A DNA stretch of 64,000 nt from Massilia sp. erpn (GTDB lineage Bacteria; Pseudomonadota; Gammaproteobacteria; Burkholderiales; Burkholderiaceae_D), in contig NZ_CP053748.1 in assembly GCF_024400215.1 (NCBI RefSeq), positions 620,001 to 684,000 on the forward strand. Reading direction: 5' to 3'. Shown here one piece after another: positions 43,011 through 53,323 of the stretch (its first letter is position 1; each line of letters begins with the position of its first letter). The position numbers and the translations under genes were made by a program. Under the pieces are notes generated by a model, which was not told where the DNA came from, made no database searches, and saw only the letters and a list, made by a program, of their open reading frames with translations.

Positions 43011-44477
43011 TCAGGCGCGGCAGGCGAAGGCGTTGACGGCATCGGCCGCCAATGGCGCATCGCTGCGTGTTTCAAGCCAGTAGCGGCGCAGCAGGTTCTG
43101 CGCGGTCTTCATGCGGTATTCGCTGGAAGCGCGCATATCGCTCAGCGGCGCGTAATCGCGCGCCAATGCCTGCATGGCGTCCTGCACGGCGGCTTCGTCC
43201 CAGCGCCGGCCCTTGAGCAGGGCTTCGGCCTGCGCCGCGCGCTTGGGCGTGGCGGCCATGCCACCGAAGGCGATGCGGGCGTCGGCCACGGTATCGCCAT
43301 CGAGCGTGAAGGCGAAGGCGGCGCAGACGGCGGAGATATCCTGGTCGAAGCGCTTGGCCAGCTTGTAGGTGCGGAATTGCACGCCCGCGCGTGGCAGCGG
43401 CACGCGCACGGCCTGTACGAATTCGCCCGGCTGCAAATCCTTCTTCATATAGTCGAGGTAGAAGTCTTCCAGCGCCAGCACGCGCTCGCCGGCCTGGCCG
43501 CGCAGCACGATCTCGGTGCCGAGCGCGATCAGCCAAGGCATGGAATCGCCAATCGGCGAGCCATTGGCGACGTTGCCGCCCAGCGTGCCCGCATTGCGGA
43601 TCGGCAGGGAGGCAAAGCGCTGCCACATTTCGGACAGCTCTTTCGGATAGTGCTGGCACAGGGCTTCATAAGCATCGTTAAGCGAAACACCGGCGCCGAT
43701 TTCCAGCTTGCCGTCGGCAGAGCGCACGTTTTTCAGCGCATCGACATGGCCCAGATAAATAATGTCGCCCAGTTCGCGCATCTGCTTGGTGATCCACAGG
43801 CCGACGTCGGTGGAACCGGCCAGCAGAATGGCCGATGGATTGGCGGCACGCAGCGCCACCAGCTCATCCAGCGTGCGCGGCGCCATGAAGGCCTGGCCGC
43901 GCGCACTGTAGACGGCGAGCTTGTCGCGCTTCAGCGCTTCCAGCTGCTGGACCAGGGCGGCGCGGTCGAATTCGACTTTCGGCAGCTCGCTCATGCGCTG
44001 GGCCGCCTCGATGATGGGACGGTAGCCGGTGCAGCGGCACAGATTGCCCGACAGGCAGTCGTCGATCTGCTTGCGCTCGGCGCGCCGGCCATCCTGCTTC
44101 AGATACATGCCCCACAGCGACATGGCGAAGCCAGGGGTACAGAAACCGCATTGGGAGCCGTGGCATTCGACCAGGGCCTGCTGCACCGGATGCAGGGCGC
44201 CATCGGCCTGCTGCAAGTCTTCCACGGTGAACAGGGCTTTGCCGTCCAGCGTGGGCGTGAGCTGGATGCAGGAATTCACAGCCTTCAATTCCAGTTGGCC
44301 GTTGACCAGACTGCCGACCACGACGGTACAGGCGCCGCAGTCGCCTTCAGCGCAGCCTTCCTTGGTGCCGGTGCAGTGCAAGTCCTCGCGCAGGTGCTGC
44401 AACACCGTCTGCGTCGGGGCGGCGTCGCGCACTTCGTGCACGTTCCCGCGGTAGTAAAAACGAATTGAATCAGACAT
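43011..44477 (-). CDS. xdhA: Xanthine dehydrogenase FeS/FAD subunit
   Basis: A 488-residue small subunit. Two [2Fe-2S] clusters are encoded in the first 150 residues: the plant-ferredoxin type CTGTKEGCAEGDCGACTVVV, and CGFC with CLSGNLCRCTGYRPI. The FAD domain follows, with AVYSARGQAFMAPRTLDEL, LLAGSTDVGLWITK and TLGGNVANGSPIGDSMPWLI. It passes electrons from the molybdenum site in XdhB to NAD+. It heads the xdhABC-guaD-ada run, with a TATAAT about 53 bp upstream. Confidence 0.96.
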   Translation of the reverse strand: MSDSIRFYYRGNVHEVRDAAPTQTVLQHLREDLHCTGTKEGCAEGDCGACTVVVGSLVNGQLELKAVNSCIQLTPTLDGKALFTVEDLQQADGALHPVQQALVECHGSQCGFCTPGFAMSLWGMYLKQDGRRAERKQIDDCLSGNLCRCTGYRPIIEAAQRMSELPKVEFDRAALVQQLEALKRDKLAVYSARGQAFMAPRTLDELVALRAANPSAILLAGSTDVGLWITKQMRELGDIIYLGHVDALKNVRSADGKLEIGAGVSLNDAYEALCQHYPKELSEMWQRFASLPIRNAGTLGGNVANGSPIGDSMPWLIALGTEIVLRGQAGERVLALEDFYLDYMKKDLQPGEFVQAVRVPLPRAGVQFRTYKLAKRFDQDISAVCAAFAFTLDGDTVADARIAFGGMAATPKRAAQAEALLKGRRWDEAAVQDAMQALARDYAPLSDMRASSEYRMKTAQNLLRRYWLETRSDAPLAADAVNAFACRA

Positions 44478-44529
44478 CTTGGCCTCGGCTTTATCCCAGC
44501 TTACAGATTAACACCCGGGGACACCGACC

Positions 44530-44535
44530 ATTATA
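44530..44535 (-). promoter_or_regulatory. -10 element of the xdhA promoter
   Basis: A perfect TATAAT on the minus strand, 53 bp upstream of xdhA and inside the 88-bp puuE-xdhA gap. The DNA just upstream contains a TGATG...CATCA inverted repeat that could be a regulator site. No good -35 box is visible, which suits an activated promoter. Confidence 0.5.
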
Positions 44536-44565
44536 ATCAACCAATGATGTCCGTTATCATCAATT

Positions 44566-45522
44566 TCACATGGCAGGCGCAGGGTGGTGGCGGTGCCAGT
44601 GCTCGGCGATATCGATGCGGCGCGTGATCCACACGCCCTCATGGCCCTGCACATAGTCGAGGAAGCGCGCCAGCGCGGCGGCCCGCGCCGGGCGCCCCAC
44701 CAGACGGCAATGCAGGCCGATCGACAGCATCTTCGGCTGATTCAGGCCTTTCGGGTCGCCCTCCTTATAGAGTACGTCGAAAGCATCCTTCAAGTAATCG
44801 AAGAATTGAGTGCCGGAGTTGAAGCCTTGCATGGCGGCAAAACGCATATCGTTGGTATCCAACGTATAAGGCACGATCAGTTGCGGCTTAACGGTAAGCA
44901 AGCCCTTGGCATCGCGGTATTCGACGTTTTGCCAGAACGGCAAGTCATCACCATAGCAATCGGCGTCATAGCGGAAACCGCCGTGCTCGACCACCAGGCG
45001 GCGCGTATTGGGCGAATCGCGGCCCGTGTACCAGCCCTGCGGCGCACTGCCGGTCAACTCCTGAATGATGGCGACCGCTTCTTCCATATGCGCGCGCTCA
45101 GTGGCCTCGTCCATATTCTGATACGAAATCCAGCGCAGGCCGTGGCAGGCGATTTCGTGGCCCAGCTCCTGGAAGGCCGCCACAGCTTCCGGATGGCGCT
45201 TCAGGGCCATCGCTACGCCAAAGATGGTCAGCGGCAGCTTACGCTCCTCGAAGAGGCGCAGCAGGCGCCAAAGGCCGGCGCGTGAGCCATATTCGTAAAT
45301 CGACTCCATGCTCATGTGGCGGGCCGGGAAAGCGGCGGCGCCAATGATCTCGGACAGGAAGGTTTCCGAGGCCGCATCGCCATGCAGCACATTGTTCTCG
45401 CCGCCCTCCTCGTAGTTCAGCACGAATTGCAGGGCGACGCGGGCCTGGCCCGGCCATTGCGGATGGGGCGGCGTGCGGCCGTAGCCGATCAGGTCGCGCG
45501 GATAGTTCTGGTAAGTGTCCAT
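44566..45522 (-). CDS. puuE: Cofactor-free allantoinase PuuE
   Basis: A 318-residue NodB-fold polysaccharide-deacetylase homologue that follows the PuuE pattern closely: YPRDLIGYGRTPPHPQWPG, FVLNYEEGGENNVLHGD, RHMSMESIYEYGSRAGLWRL, GHEIACHGLRWISYQ, GWYTGRDSPNTRRLVVEHGG and SIGLHCRLVGRPAR. It hydrolyses allantoin to allantoate. It is upstream of xdhA on the same strand and divergent from hiuH, so the two genes share a control region. Confidence 0.94.
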   Translation of the reverse strand: MDTYQNYPRDLIGYGRTPPHPQWPGQARVALQFVLNYEEGGENNVLHGDAASETFLSEIIGAAAFPARHMSMESIYEYGSRAGLWRLLRLFEERKLPLTIFGVAMALKRHPEAVAAFQELGHEIACHGLRWISYQNMDEATERAHMEEAVAIIQELTGSAPQGWYTGRDSPNTRRLVVEHGGFRYDADCYGDDLPFWQNVEYRDAKGLLTVKPQLIVPYTLDTNDMRFAAMQGFNSGTQFFDYLKDAFDVLYKEGDPKGLNQPKMLSIGLHCRLVGRPARAAALARFLDYVQGHEGVWITRRIDIAEHWHRHHPAPAM

Positions 45523-45554
45523 GGTCTCCGGGGCTTATTGAAGGTATATCGGCG

Positions 45555-45589
45555 ATCATATATGGCGCTTGCCGGCCCCAGTATATGAT
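45555..45589. promoter_or_regulatory. Dyad in the puuE-hiuH divergent promoter region
   Basis: ATCATATA (45555-45562) and TATATGAT (45582-45589) form an 8-bp inverted repeat, and a second one (ATGGCGC with GCGCCAT at 45592-45598) interlocks with it. The position between divergent genes of one pathway suits a shared operator. No regulator is identified. Confidence 0.5.
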
Positions 45590-45631
45590 TTGCGCCATAC
45601 GCCCAATGGCAGAGACTTATAAGGAGACGCA

Positions 45632-45982
45632 ATGAGCAAACTCTCGACCCATGTACTCGACACCGCCCATGGCAAGCCCGCCGTCGGCGTCAAACTGAGC
45701 CTGTTCGTGATCAGCGGAAAGGAAAAGCTGCTGTTGAAAACGGATGTGACCAATGCCGACGGCCGCTGCCCGCCCCTGCTGGAAGGCGAGGCCATGCGGG
45801 CGGGACGCTACGAGCTGGTGTTCGAGGCCGGCGCCTACTTCGCGGCCCAGGGCGTGGCGTTACCCGATCCACCCTTCATCGACCGCGTGACCATCGCCTT
45901 CGGCATCGCCGACCCGACGCAGAACTACCATGTGCCGCTGGTGGTCACGCCGTGGTCGTATTCAACCTATCGGGGGAGTTAA
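45632..45982 (+). CDS. hiuH: 5-hydroxyisourate hydrolase
   Basis: A 116-residue transthyretin-related protein. It starts [10 protein letters not shown] with catalytic His7, has the Arg motif [10 protein letters not shown], the His-containing [19 protein letters not shown], and ends in the diagnostic YRGS. It hydrolyses 5-hydroxyisourate, the product of urate oxidation, to OHCU. It is divergent from puuE and has an AAGGAG site. No signal peptide, so cytoplasmic. Confidence 0.96.
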   Translation: MSKLSTHVLDTAHGKPAVGVKLSLFVISGKEKLLLKTDVTNADGRCPPLLEGEAMRAGRYELVFEAGAYFAAQGVALPDPPFIDRVTIAFGIADPTQNYHVPLVVTPWSYSTYRGS

Positions 45983-46045
45983 ATTCCGCTTCAAAAATAT
46001 CGATTATCTAAACCGCCAGGATGACATTTCAGAGGAGTCACGATC

Positions 46046-46285
46046 ATGTCACTTACCCACGCCATTTATAGCTGCACAACTGCCAGTATCGCGGATCTTC
46101 AGCGTAATCCTCATGACTTAATCAAGGAAGCTCTCGTTGATCCTGTTGTCATCTTTAAGCACAATCGCCCAGCCGCCTATCTTGTTTCAGCTAAAACATT
46201 TGAAAACATGATAGACCTGATGGATAGACTCGAGCTTGCTGAAATGGAACGCCGGCAACAAAGCGGAACAAAGTTAGTCGGATAA
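46046..46285 (+). CDS. Phd/YefM-type antitoxin without a toxin
   Basis: A 79-residue protein with the Phd/YefM pattern: an N-terminal DNA-binding part (SIADLQRNPHDLIKEA), then DPVVIFKHNRPAAYLVSAKTFENMID and an acidic/basic C-terminal helix. An AGAGGAG site precedes it. Such antitoxins normally precede a RelE- or Doc-type toxin, but here the next 40 bp are non-coding and then comes a gene on the other strand. It may be an orphan antitoxin. Its AT content is higher than its neighbours. Confidence 0.85.
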   Translation: MSLTHAIYSCTTASIADLQRNPHDLIKEALVDPVVIFKHNRPAAYLVSAKTFENMIDLMDRLELAEMERRQQSGTKLVG

Positions 46286-46322
46286 CACCACGCAAACCCG
46301 AATTACTCGTGAAGCGGTGTGC

Positions 46323-46820
46323 CTATCGGGCAATCTCACTGTAGTGGCGGTTTGGTTTGAGGCCGCGCACTTTTCGTTGGAGCTGCATCAGGCCGTAGAG
46401 CAGCGCTTCCGCCGTTGGCGGACAGCCGGGGACGTAGACGTCGACCGGCACGATACGGTCGCAGCCACGCACCACTGAATAGCTATAGTGATAATAGCCG
46501 CCGCCATTGGCGCAGGAACCCATCGAGATCACATAGCGCGGCTCAGGCATCTGGTCATACACTTTGCGCATGGCGCGCGCCATCTTGTTGGTCAGGGTGC
46601 CGGCCACGATCATCAAATCCGCCTGGCGCGGCGAGGGACGCGGACAGAAGCCGAAGCGGTCCATATCATAGCGGGCCGAAGCGGCCTGCATCATTTCCAC
46701 CGCGCAGCAGGCCAGACCGAAGCTCAGATACCACATGCTGTTGGTACGGACGGCATTTTCCAGCGTATCGAGCGAGGTCACCATAAAACCATCGCGTTCC
46801 AGCGTTGCTTCTTCCATCAT
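46323..46820 (-). CDS. NADH-quinone oxidoreductase subunit B paralogue
   Basis: A 165-residue NuoB-like protein. The N2-cluster cysteines are all present ([44 protein letters not shown]). It has no other nuo genes around it, so it is a solitary copy rather than the complex I operon. A GGAGA site precedes ATG 46820; ATG 46817 is an equally possible start. It may be a spare subunit or part of another hydrogenase-like electron carrier. Confidence 0.9.
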   Translation of the reverse strand: MMEEATLERDGFMVTSLDTLENAVRTNSMWYLSFGLACCAVEMMQAASARYDMDRFGFCPRPSPRQADLMIVAGTLTNKMARAMRKVYDQMPEPRYVISMGSCANGGGYYHYSYSVVRGCDRIVPVDVYVPGCPPTAEALLYGLMQLQRKVRGLKPNRHYSEIAR

Positions 46821-46926
46821 CTATCTCCGGTTTTTGATCCGGGAGGACAATAGCCCAGGCGGCAAAAAAAATATTGTACGGAAACGACATGGCCCGGATT
46901 GCAGCGCGCTTTACTGCGGCCAAAGC

Positions 46927-47694
46927 CTAAGGCTTTTCCTCAGCTGCGCCGCTTATCCACGGTTGCCGCGCTGGTGCTTTCCCTGACGGCGGGAGCACCC
47001 CCATTGACTTGAGTAGCGCCAATGCTTTCTGCCGCTTCGGCTCAAAGTCAGGAGACAGGGGACGATCATTGACTTCCCATGCCAGCAAAGGAAGATTATT
47101 GCGAAACCCATGCTCCAGCAGATAGATCACCACCTCATATTGGGCCAAGCTTGCCGCGCTTAATGCAACAGGTTCGCCAGTTTGGTCTGCCGCATTCACA
47201 TCGGCCCCAGCCTTGACCAATAACTTCACATTTTCAAGCTGCATGATTGCGTGCATTAAGGCATTGAATTCATAACCTTTATGGCGCGCATTGGGATTCC
47301 CCTTGAAGTCCAGCAGAACGCGCAAGGGTTCCGGCGTATCCATCCCTGCAGCCAGCCACACAGGATGGAATTGCAGCTCAGGTCCCACACTCTGATTCGG
47401 ATCGGCGCCCGCCTGCAGCAAGGCGCGCATCCCCTCGATATTGCGGGCAGTCAGGGCCCAGATGAGTGGAGTCATATTCTTTTGACCAAGCGCGTTGACG
47501 TCTGCCCCGGCCTTGACCAAGCGCTTTACCGCATCGGTCTTTCCATCCCCTGCAGCGCGCGCCAACTCGGCTTCAGGCGTATTTCCAAAATAATATGACG
47601 CAGTTTCTCCCGCCACTTTCCTTTCACAAGCACCAAGCATCAGCATACCTAGCACAGCCAACCATACTGGCCAACGAAGTAAGACTTTTTTCAT
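46927..47694 (-). CDS. Ankyrin-repeat lipoprotein
   Basis: A 255-residue protein with a lipoprotein signal peptide (LGAC, Cys23) and about five ankyrin repeats between residues 40 and 210 (for example AVKRLVKAGADVNALGQKNM, then TPLIWALTARNIEGMRALLQ with AGADPNQ, and VKLLVKAGADVNAADQTG). Ankyrin repeats mediate protein contacts; here they would face the periplasm. The C-terminal 40 residues are Pro/Lys-rich. No partner gene is obvious. Confidence 0.85.
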   Translation of the reverse strand: MKKVLLRWPVWLAVLGMLMLGACERKVAGETASYYFGNTPEAELARAAGDGKTDAVKRLVKAGADVNALGQKNMTPLIWALTARNIEGMRALLQAGADPNQSVGPELQFHPVWLAAGMDTPEPLRVLLDFKGNPNARHKGYEFNALMHAIMQLENVKLLVKAGADVNAADQTGEPVALSAASLAQYEVVIYLLEHGFRNNLPLLAWEVNDRPLSPDFEPKRQKALALLKSMGVLPPSGKAPARQPWISGAAEEKP

Positions 47695-47772
47695 CTGGAA
47701 TTTCCATCAAAATTACCTTATAGCAAGTATATTCCCCTTCTTAAGCGGAGCGCATAATCTCGCCTGGCAACC

Positions 47773-48630
47773 TTAAACCTGACCGGTGACCACCTGGCGG
47801 TGCGGATCTTCGTAGCGGAATAGGCGCAGCAGGCCGCTGCCATCGTCTTCCTCCAGCAAGCTGCCGGGGCGACGTCCCGTGAAGTGGATGAAGTCGCGGA
47901 TCATATGGGCTTGGTCGTGGTAGCCGCAATCCATGGCGATGCGGGTCAACAGGCCGCGCCGGGGCGGCTGGCTCAGGATCAAGGCAAGGGCGCGCACATA
48001 GCGCGCCATCTTGCGGCCGTCGCGCAGGCTCTGGCCATAGGTTGCCAGCATATTGCGCTCCAATTGGCGCACGCTCAAGCCGCAGCGCCGGGCGATGTCC
48101 TCCGTCGGCTGGAACAACATGCCGGGAGGCAAGACGAAAGACGGGCGGACGCGCTCCGCGCGCTGGACCAACAATGTCAGCAGCCAATCGGCAAATAGCG
48201 TCAGCCACGCCGCGCTATCGCCGGTGGCACGCAGGGCATCCTCCAGCTCGCGGGTCGGCTGACGTGGGGCGAAATCGTCGAGCGGCACAGGAAGATCGCT
48301 CAACTCGCTCAGATCCGCATCGAACAGCCGGCCGAACTGGCCCGGTTCGATGAGTGCGCAGATAAACGTGGTGCCCGGCTCCCAGTTCACCAGCAGCGGC
48401 ACAGTCTGCGGCCCTCCCAGCATGGGACGCTGGAACAGCGGTCCCCCCAGCGTCGGCCGCGACCCGCCAGAGATAAACAAAGTGATCTCCGGACAAGGCG
48501 TCGCCGGAATCAGCACCGTCCCTGCGCTGGCGCACTCGATATGGAAATAGCGCACGATCCCGGCCAGCGAAGGCGGCGGGAGCAAGGCCAATCGCTTAGC
48601 ATCTCCATGCGGCAATATCATGCCGCGCAT
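47773..48630 (-). CDS. AraC-family transcriptional regulator
   Basis: A 285-residue protein with an N-terminal sensing domain of the type often seen in AraC regulators (PPPSLAGIVRYFHIECA, LFISGGSRPTLGG) and a C-terminal AraC domain with two helix-turn-helices: DIARRCGLSVRQLERNML and ALILSQPPRRGLLTRIAMDC followed by GYHDQAHMIRDF. The target is not visible. A Met at 48621 is an alternative start three codons in. A palindromic repeat separates it from the divergent gene. Confidence 0.9.
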   Translation of the reverse strand: MRGMILPHGDAKRLALLPPPSLAGIVRYFHIECASAGTVLIPATPCPEITLFISGGSRPTLGGPLFQRPMLGGPQTVPLLVNWEPGTTFICALIEPGQFGRLFDADLSELSDLPVPLDDFAPRQPTRELEDALRATGDSAAWLTLFADWLLTLLVQRAERVRPSFVLPPGMLFQPTEDIARRCGLSVRQLERNMLATYGQSLRDGRKMARYVRALALILSQPPRRGLLTRIAMDCGYHDQAHMIRDFIHFTGRRPGSLLEEDDGSGLLRLFRYEDPHRQVVTGQV

Positions 48631-48647
48631 TATAGCCGCCTCCCCCC

Positions 48648-48719
48648 TTGATCTAGATCAAGCAATGTCTAACCCTGGTGTCAGGCACCAGGGTGGGACA
48701 TTTGTTGAGATGGATCAAA
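48648..48719. repeat. REP-like palindromic intergenic repeat, full copy
   Basis: The clearest complete copy: TTGATCTAGATCAAG border, AATGTC, then ACCCTGGTG-TCAGG-CACCAGGGT hairpin, GGGACATTTGTTGA and a GATCAAA border. It fills the gap between the divergent AraC gene and the CorC-like gene. Confidence 0.85.
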
Positions 48720-48837
48720 GGGGTTGCTGTGGGGGAAATTGGCAGGCTTGCATGGGGTGAGGGCTTCCCGTAGAATTTGGCATTCTGCGGCTGTATGGCC
48801 GGTCTTTTGCGGGGCGTTGCGGCGCTCTGACCTTCTT

Positions 48838-50127
48838 TTGGACAACGTTCCCCTTTGGGCGCAACTTTCTGCGCTGGCTTTCCTGATTCTGCTGTCGGCC
48901 TTTTTTGCCATGGCCGAGACCGCCCTGATGGCGGCCAACCGTTTTCGTTTGCGCCATGAGGCGAAACGCGGCAGCCGCCGCGCCATCGCCACGCTCTGGC
49001 TGCTGGAGCGTACCGAGCGCCTGCTGTCGCTGGTGCTGATCGCCAATACCCTGATCAATGCAATGGCCATTGCCCTCGTGACCGCCATCGCCATCACCAA
49101 TTTCGGCATGGAGGAGCATGTCATCCTCATCTCCACCGGCCTGATCGTGTTCGTGCTGATCGTGCTGGCGGAGATTTCGCCGAAGATCATCGGCGCGCGC
49201 TATGCCGACCAGATCGTGCTGCCGGCCTCCATTGTGCTGCGTCCGCTGCTCTCGGCGGCGCGGCCGCTGATCTGGTTCGTGCACCTGTTCGTGAACAGCT
49301 TGCTGGGCCTGTTCCGCGTCAAGCCGTCGGGACCGCTGCATGAGCCGCGCCTGTCGCCGGACGAGCTGCGCTCGGTGCTGCTGGAAAACAGCAGCTTCAT
49401 CCCGCAGCAGCATAAGAATATCCTGCTCAATCTGTTCGACCTGGATGCGGTGTCGGTGGAAGACATCATGACGCCGCGCGCCCAGATCGAGGCGCTGAAC
49501 CTGTCGGCCCCGATCGCAGAGATCGTCGAACAGCTGACCACCTGCTACCACAACAAGCTGCCGGTCTATGACGGCGAGATCAACCAGATCGCCGGCATCT
49601 TGCACGTGCGCAAGGCACTGGCCCTGCTGCACCAGCATGAGGAACTGGGCGCCGAGGATTTCCGCGCCCTGCTGAGCGCGCCCTACTTCATCCCGCAGGA
49701 TACGGCGGTGTTCGCGCAATTGCAGAACTTCCAGGAGAACCGCGAGCGCCTGGCCATCATCGTCGACGAATACGGCGAGCTGCAGGGCCTGGTGACCTTG
49801 GACGATATCATCGAGGAGATGATCGGCGATTTCACCACCTCGACGCCGGGCGCCGCGCGCGCCGAAAGCTTCGGCTGGGACGACAGGGGCGAATGCCTGC
49901 TCGAAGGCAGCACTCCTTTACGTGACATCAATAAGCGCCTGGGGTTAAACTTTGCGCTGGATGGCCCCAAGACCGTGAACGGCATGCTGCTGGAGTTGTT
50001 GCAGGAAATACCCGATGCGCCCATCAGCCTGAAAGCCGGCGGCTGCATCGTCGAGGTGGTGCAGGTGCAGAACCAGGCCATCAAAGTAGTGAAATTGCGA
50101 CGCCCGGATGGCAAGCGCCCGCACTGA
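48838..50127 (+). CDS. CorC/HlyC-type membrane protein (DUF21, CBS, CorC domains)
   Basis: A 429-residue protein if begun at TTG 48838, which gives the family-typical start MDNVPLWAQL; the frame is open 38 codons further but that part does not look like the family. The DUF21 membrane domain (three to four TM helices, MAETALMAANRFRLRHE) is followed by two CBS domains (VSVEDIMTPRAQIEALNL, LPVYDGEINQIAGILHV) and a CorC/HlyC C-terminal domain (IIVDEYGELQGLVTLDDIIE). The family is linked to divalent-cation export or resistance. No strong ribosome site is seen. Confidence 0.88.
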   Translation: MDNVPLWAQLSALAFLILLSAFFAMAETALMAANRFRLRHEAKRGSRRAIATLWLLERTERLLSLVLIANTLINAMAIALVTAIAITNFGMEEHVILISTGLIVFVLIVLAEISPKIIGARYADQIVLPASIVLRPLLSAARPLIWFVHLFVNSLLGLFRVKPSGPLHEPRLSPDELRSVLLENSSFIPQQHKNILLNLFDLDAVSVEDIMTPRAQIEALNLSAPIAEIVEQLTTCYHNKLPVYDGEINQIAGILHVRKALALLHQHEELGAEDFRALLSAPYFIPQDTAVFAQLQNFQENRERLAIIVDEYGELQGLVTLDDIIEEMIGDFTTSTPGAARAESFGWDDRGECLLEGSTPLRDINKRLGLNFALDGPKTVNGMLLELLQEIPDAPISLKAGGCIVEVVQVQNQAIKVVKLRRPDGKRPH

Positions 50128-50221
50128 TCAGTGCGTGACTTTACAAATGCAATGCCTGGGGGCATGATCGGACAGATAGGGCCAGCCTCGAGCTTCCCCT
50201 AAGACCTGATAGCGCGCTTCT

Positions 50222-51952
<1,731 letters not shown>

Positions 51953-51998
51953 CACATTTAAGCAGGCCGCGCGCGGCCACCTGGGAGGGACCGGCACC

Positions 51999-53216
51999 AT
52001 GGCAAGGAATGCGGGCAACCAGATCAAGGAATCGGTCTTCGCCTGGGAGGGCAAGGACAAGAGCGGCAAGACCGTGCGTGGCGAGCTGCGTGCCGGCGGC
52101 GAGGCGGTGGTCAATGTCACCCTGCGGCGCCAGGGCATCGTCGTCACCAAGGTCAAGAAAAAAGCCTACCGCTCCGGCAAGAAGGTCAGCGACAAGGACA
52201 TCACCCTCTTCACGCGCCAGCTGGCGACGATGATGAAGGCCGGCGTGCCGCTGCTGCAATCGTTCGACATTGTAGGCAAGGGCCACGCCAACCCTTCCGT
52301 GTCCAAGCTGGTGATGGACCTGCGTGCCGACATCGAGACCGGCACCAGCCTGAATCAGGCCTTCCGCAAATTCCCGCTGTACTTCGATCCGCTGTTCTGC
52401 AATCTGGTGGGCGCGGGCGAGCAGGCCGGGATCCTGGAGGATCTGCTGACCAGGCTCGCCATCTACAAGGAAAAGACCCTGGCCATGAAGGCCAAGATCA
52501 AGTCGGCCCTGATGTATCCGGTATCGATCCTGGCGGTGGCCTTCATCGTCACCGCCGTCATCATGATCTGGGTGGTGCCGGCCTTCAAGGAGGTGTTCAG
52601 CAGCTTCGGCGCCGACCTGCCCGCACCCACCGTATTCGTGATGACGGTGTCCGAATACTTCGTCAAATACTGGTACGTCATTTTCGGCACCTTGTTCGGC
52701 GGCCTGTATTTCTTCTTCCAGTCCTGGCGCCGGTCGCTCAAAATGCAGCAGGCGATGGACCGCTTCCTGCTCAAGATCCCCGTCTTCGGCGACGTGGTGC
52801 GCAAGGCGACCATCGCGCGCTGGACGCGCACCCTGGCCACCATGTTCGCCGCCGGCGTGCCGCTGGTGGAGGCGCTGGACTCGGTGGGCGGAGCGTCGGG
52901 CAACCATGTGTACCTGGAAGCGACGCGCCGCATCCAGAATGAAGTCAGCACCGGCACCAGCCTGACGGTGGCCATGCAGAATGCCGACGTGTTCCCGAAC
53001 ATGGTCACGCAGATGGTGGCCATCGGCGAGGAATCGGGCGCGCTGGACGCCATGCTGGGCAAGGTGGCCGATTTTTACGAGGAGGAAGTGGACGAGGCGG
53101 TGGCCTCGCTGTCGAGTCTGATGGAGCCGATGATCATGGTGATCCTCGGCGTGTTGATCGGCGGCCTGGTGGTCGCCATGTATCTGCCCATCTTCAAGCT
53201 GGGATCGGTGGTGTAG
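51999..53216 (+). CDS. pilC: Type IV pilus inner-membrane platform protein PilC
   Basis: A 405-residue GspF/PilC protein. Two homologous GspF domains each contain the family pattern: FTRQLATMMKAGVPLLQSFD and WTRTLATMFAAGVPLVEALD. TM helices lie near residues 170-195, 215-240 and at the C-terminal end (MIMVILGVLIGGLVVAMYL). It couples PilB to the pilus base. In most relatives pilD follows directly; here pilD is 7.2 kb away. Confidence 0.96.
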   Translation: MARNAGNQIKESVFAWEGKDKSGKTVRGELRAGGEAVVNVTLRRQGIVVTKVKKKAYRSGKKVSDKDITLFTRQLATMMKAGVPLLQSFDIVGKGHANPSVSKLVMDLRADIETGTSLNQAFRKFPLYFDPLFCNLVGAGEQAGILEDLLTRLAIYKEKTLAMKAKIKSALMYPVSILAVAFIVTAVIMIWVVPAFKEVFSSFGADLPAPTVFVMTVSEYFVKYWYVIFGTLFGGLYFFFQSWRRSLKMQQAMDRFLLKIPVFGDVVRKATIARWTRTLATMFAAGVPLVEALDSVGGASGNHVYLEATRRIQNEVSTGTSLTVAMQNADVFPNMVTQMVAIGEESGALDAMLGKVADFYEEEVDEAVASLSSLMEPMIMVILGVLIGGLVVAMYLPIFKLGSVV

Positions 53217-53323
53217 AGGGCAGCGCAAGGGGCGGAAAAAAGAGGGAATAATTATTTAATTGCTATCCAAGGTATGGTTAAATGGATTGAGAGCCACCTC
53301 TTCCACCTTACTACGGATAAGCA

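Noticed and set aside
48724..48837. N-terminal extension of the CorC-type protein from an upstream TTG
   Set aside because: The extra 38 residues do not resemble the family start and overlap the end of the REP-like region; TTG 48838 gives the typical N-terminus.
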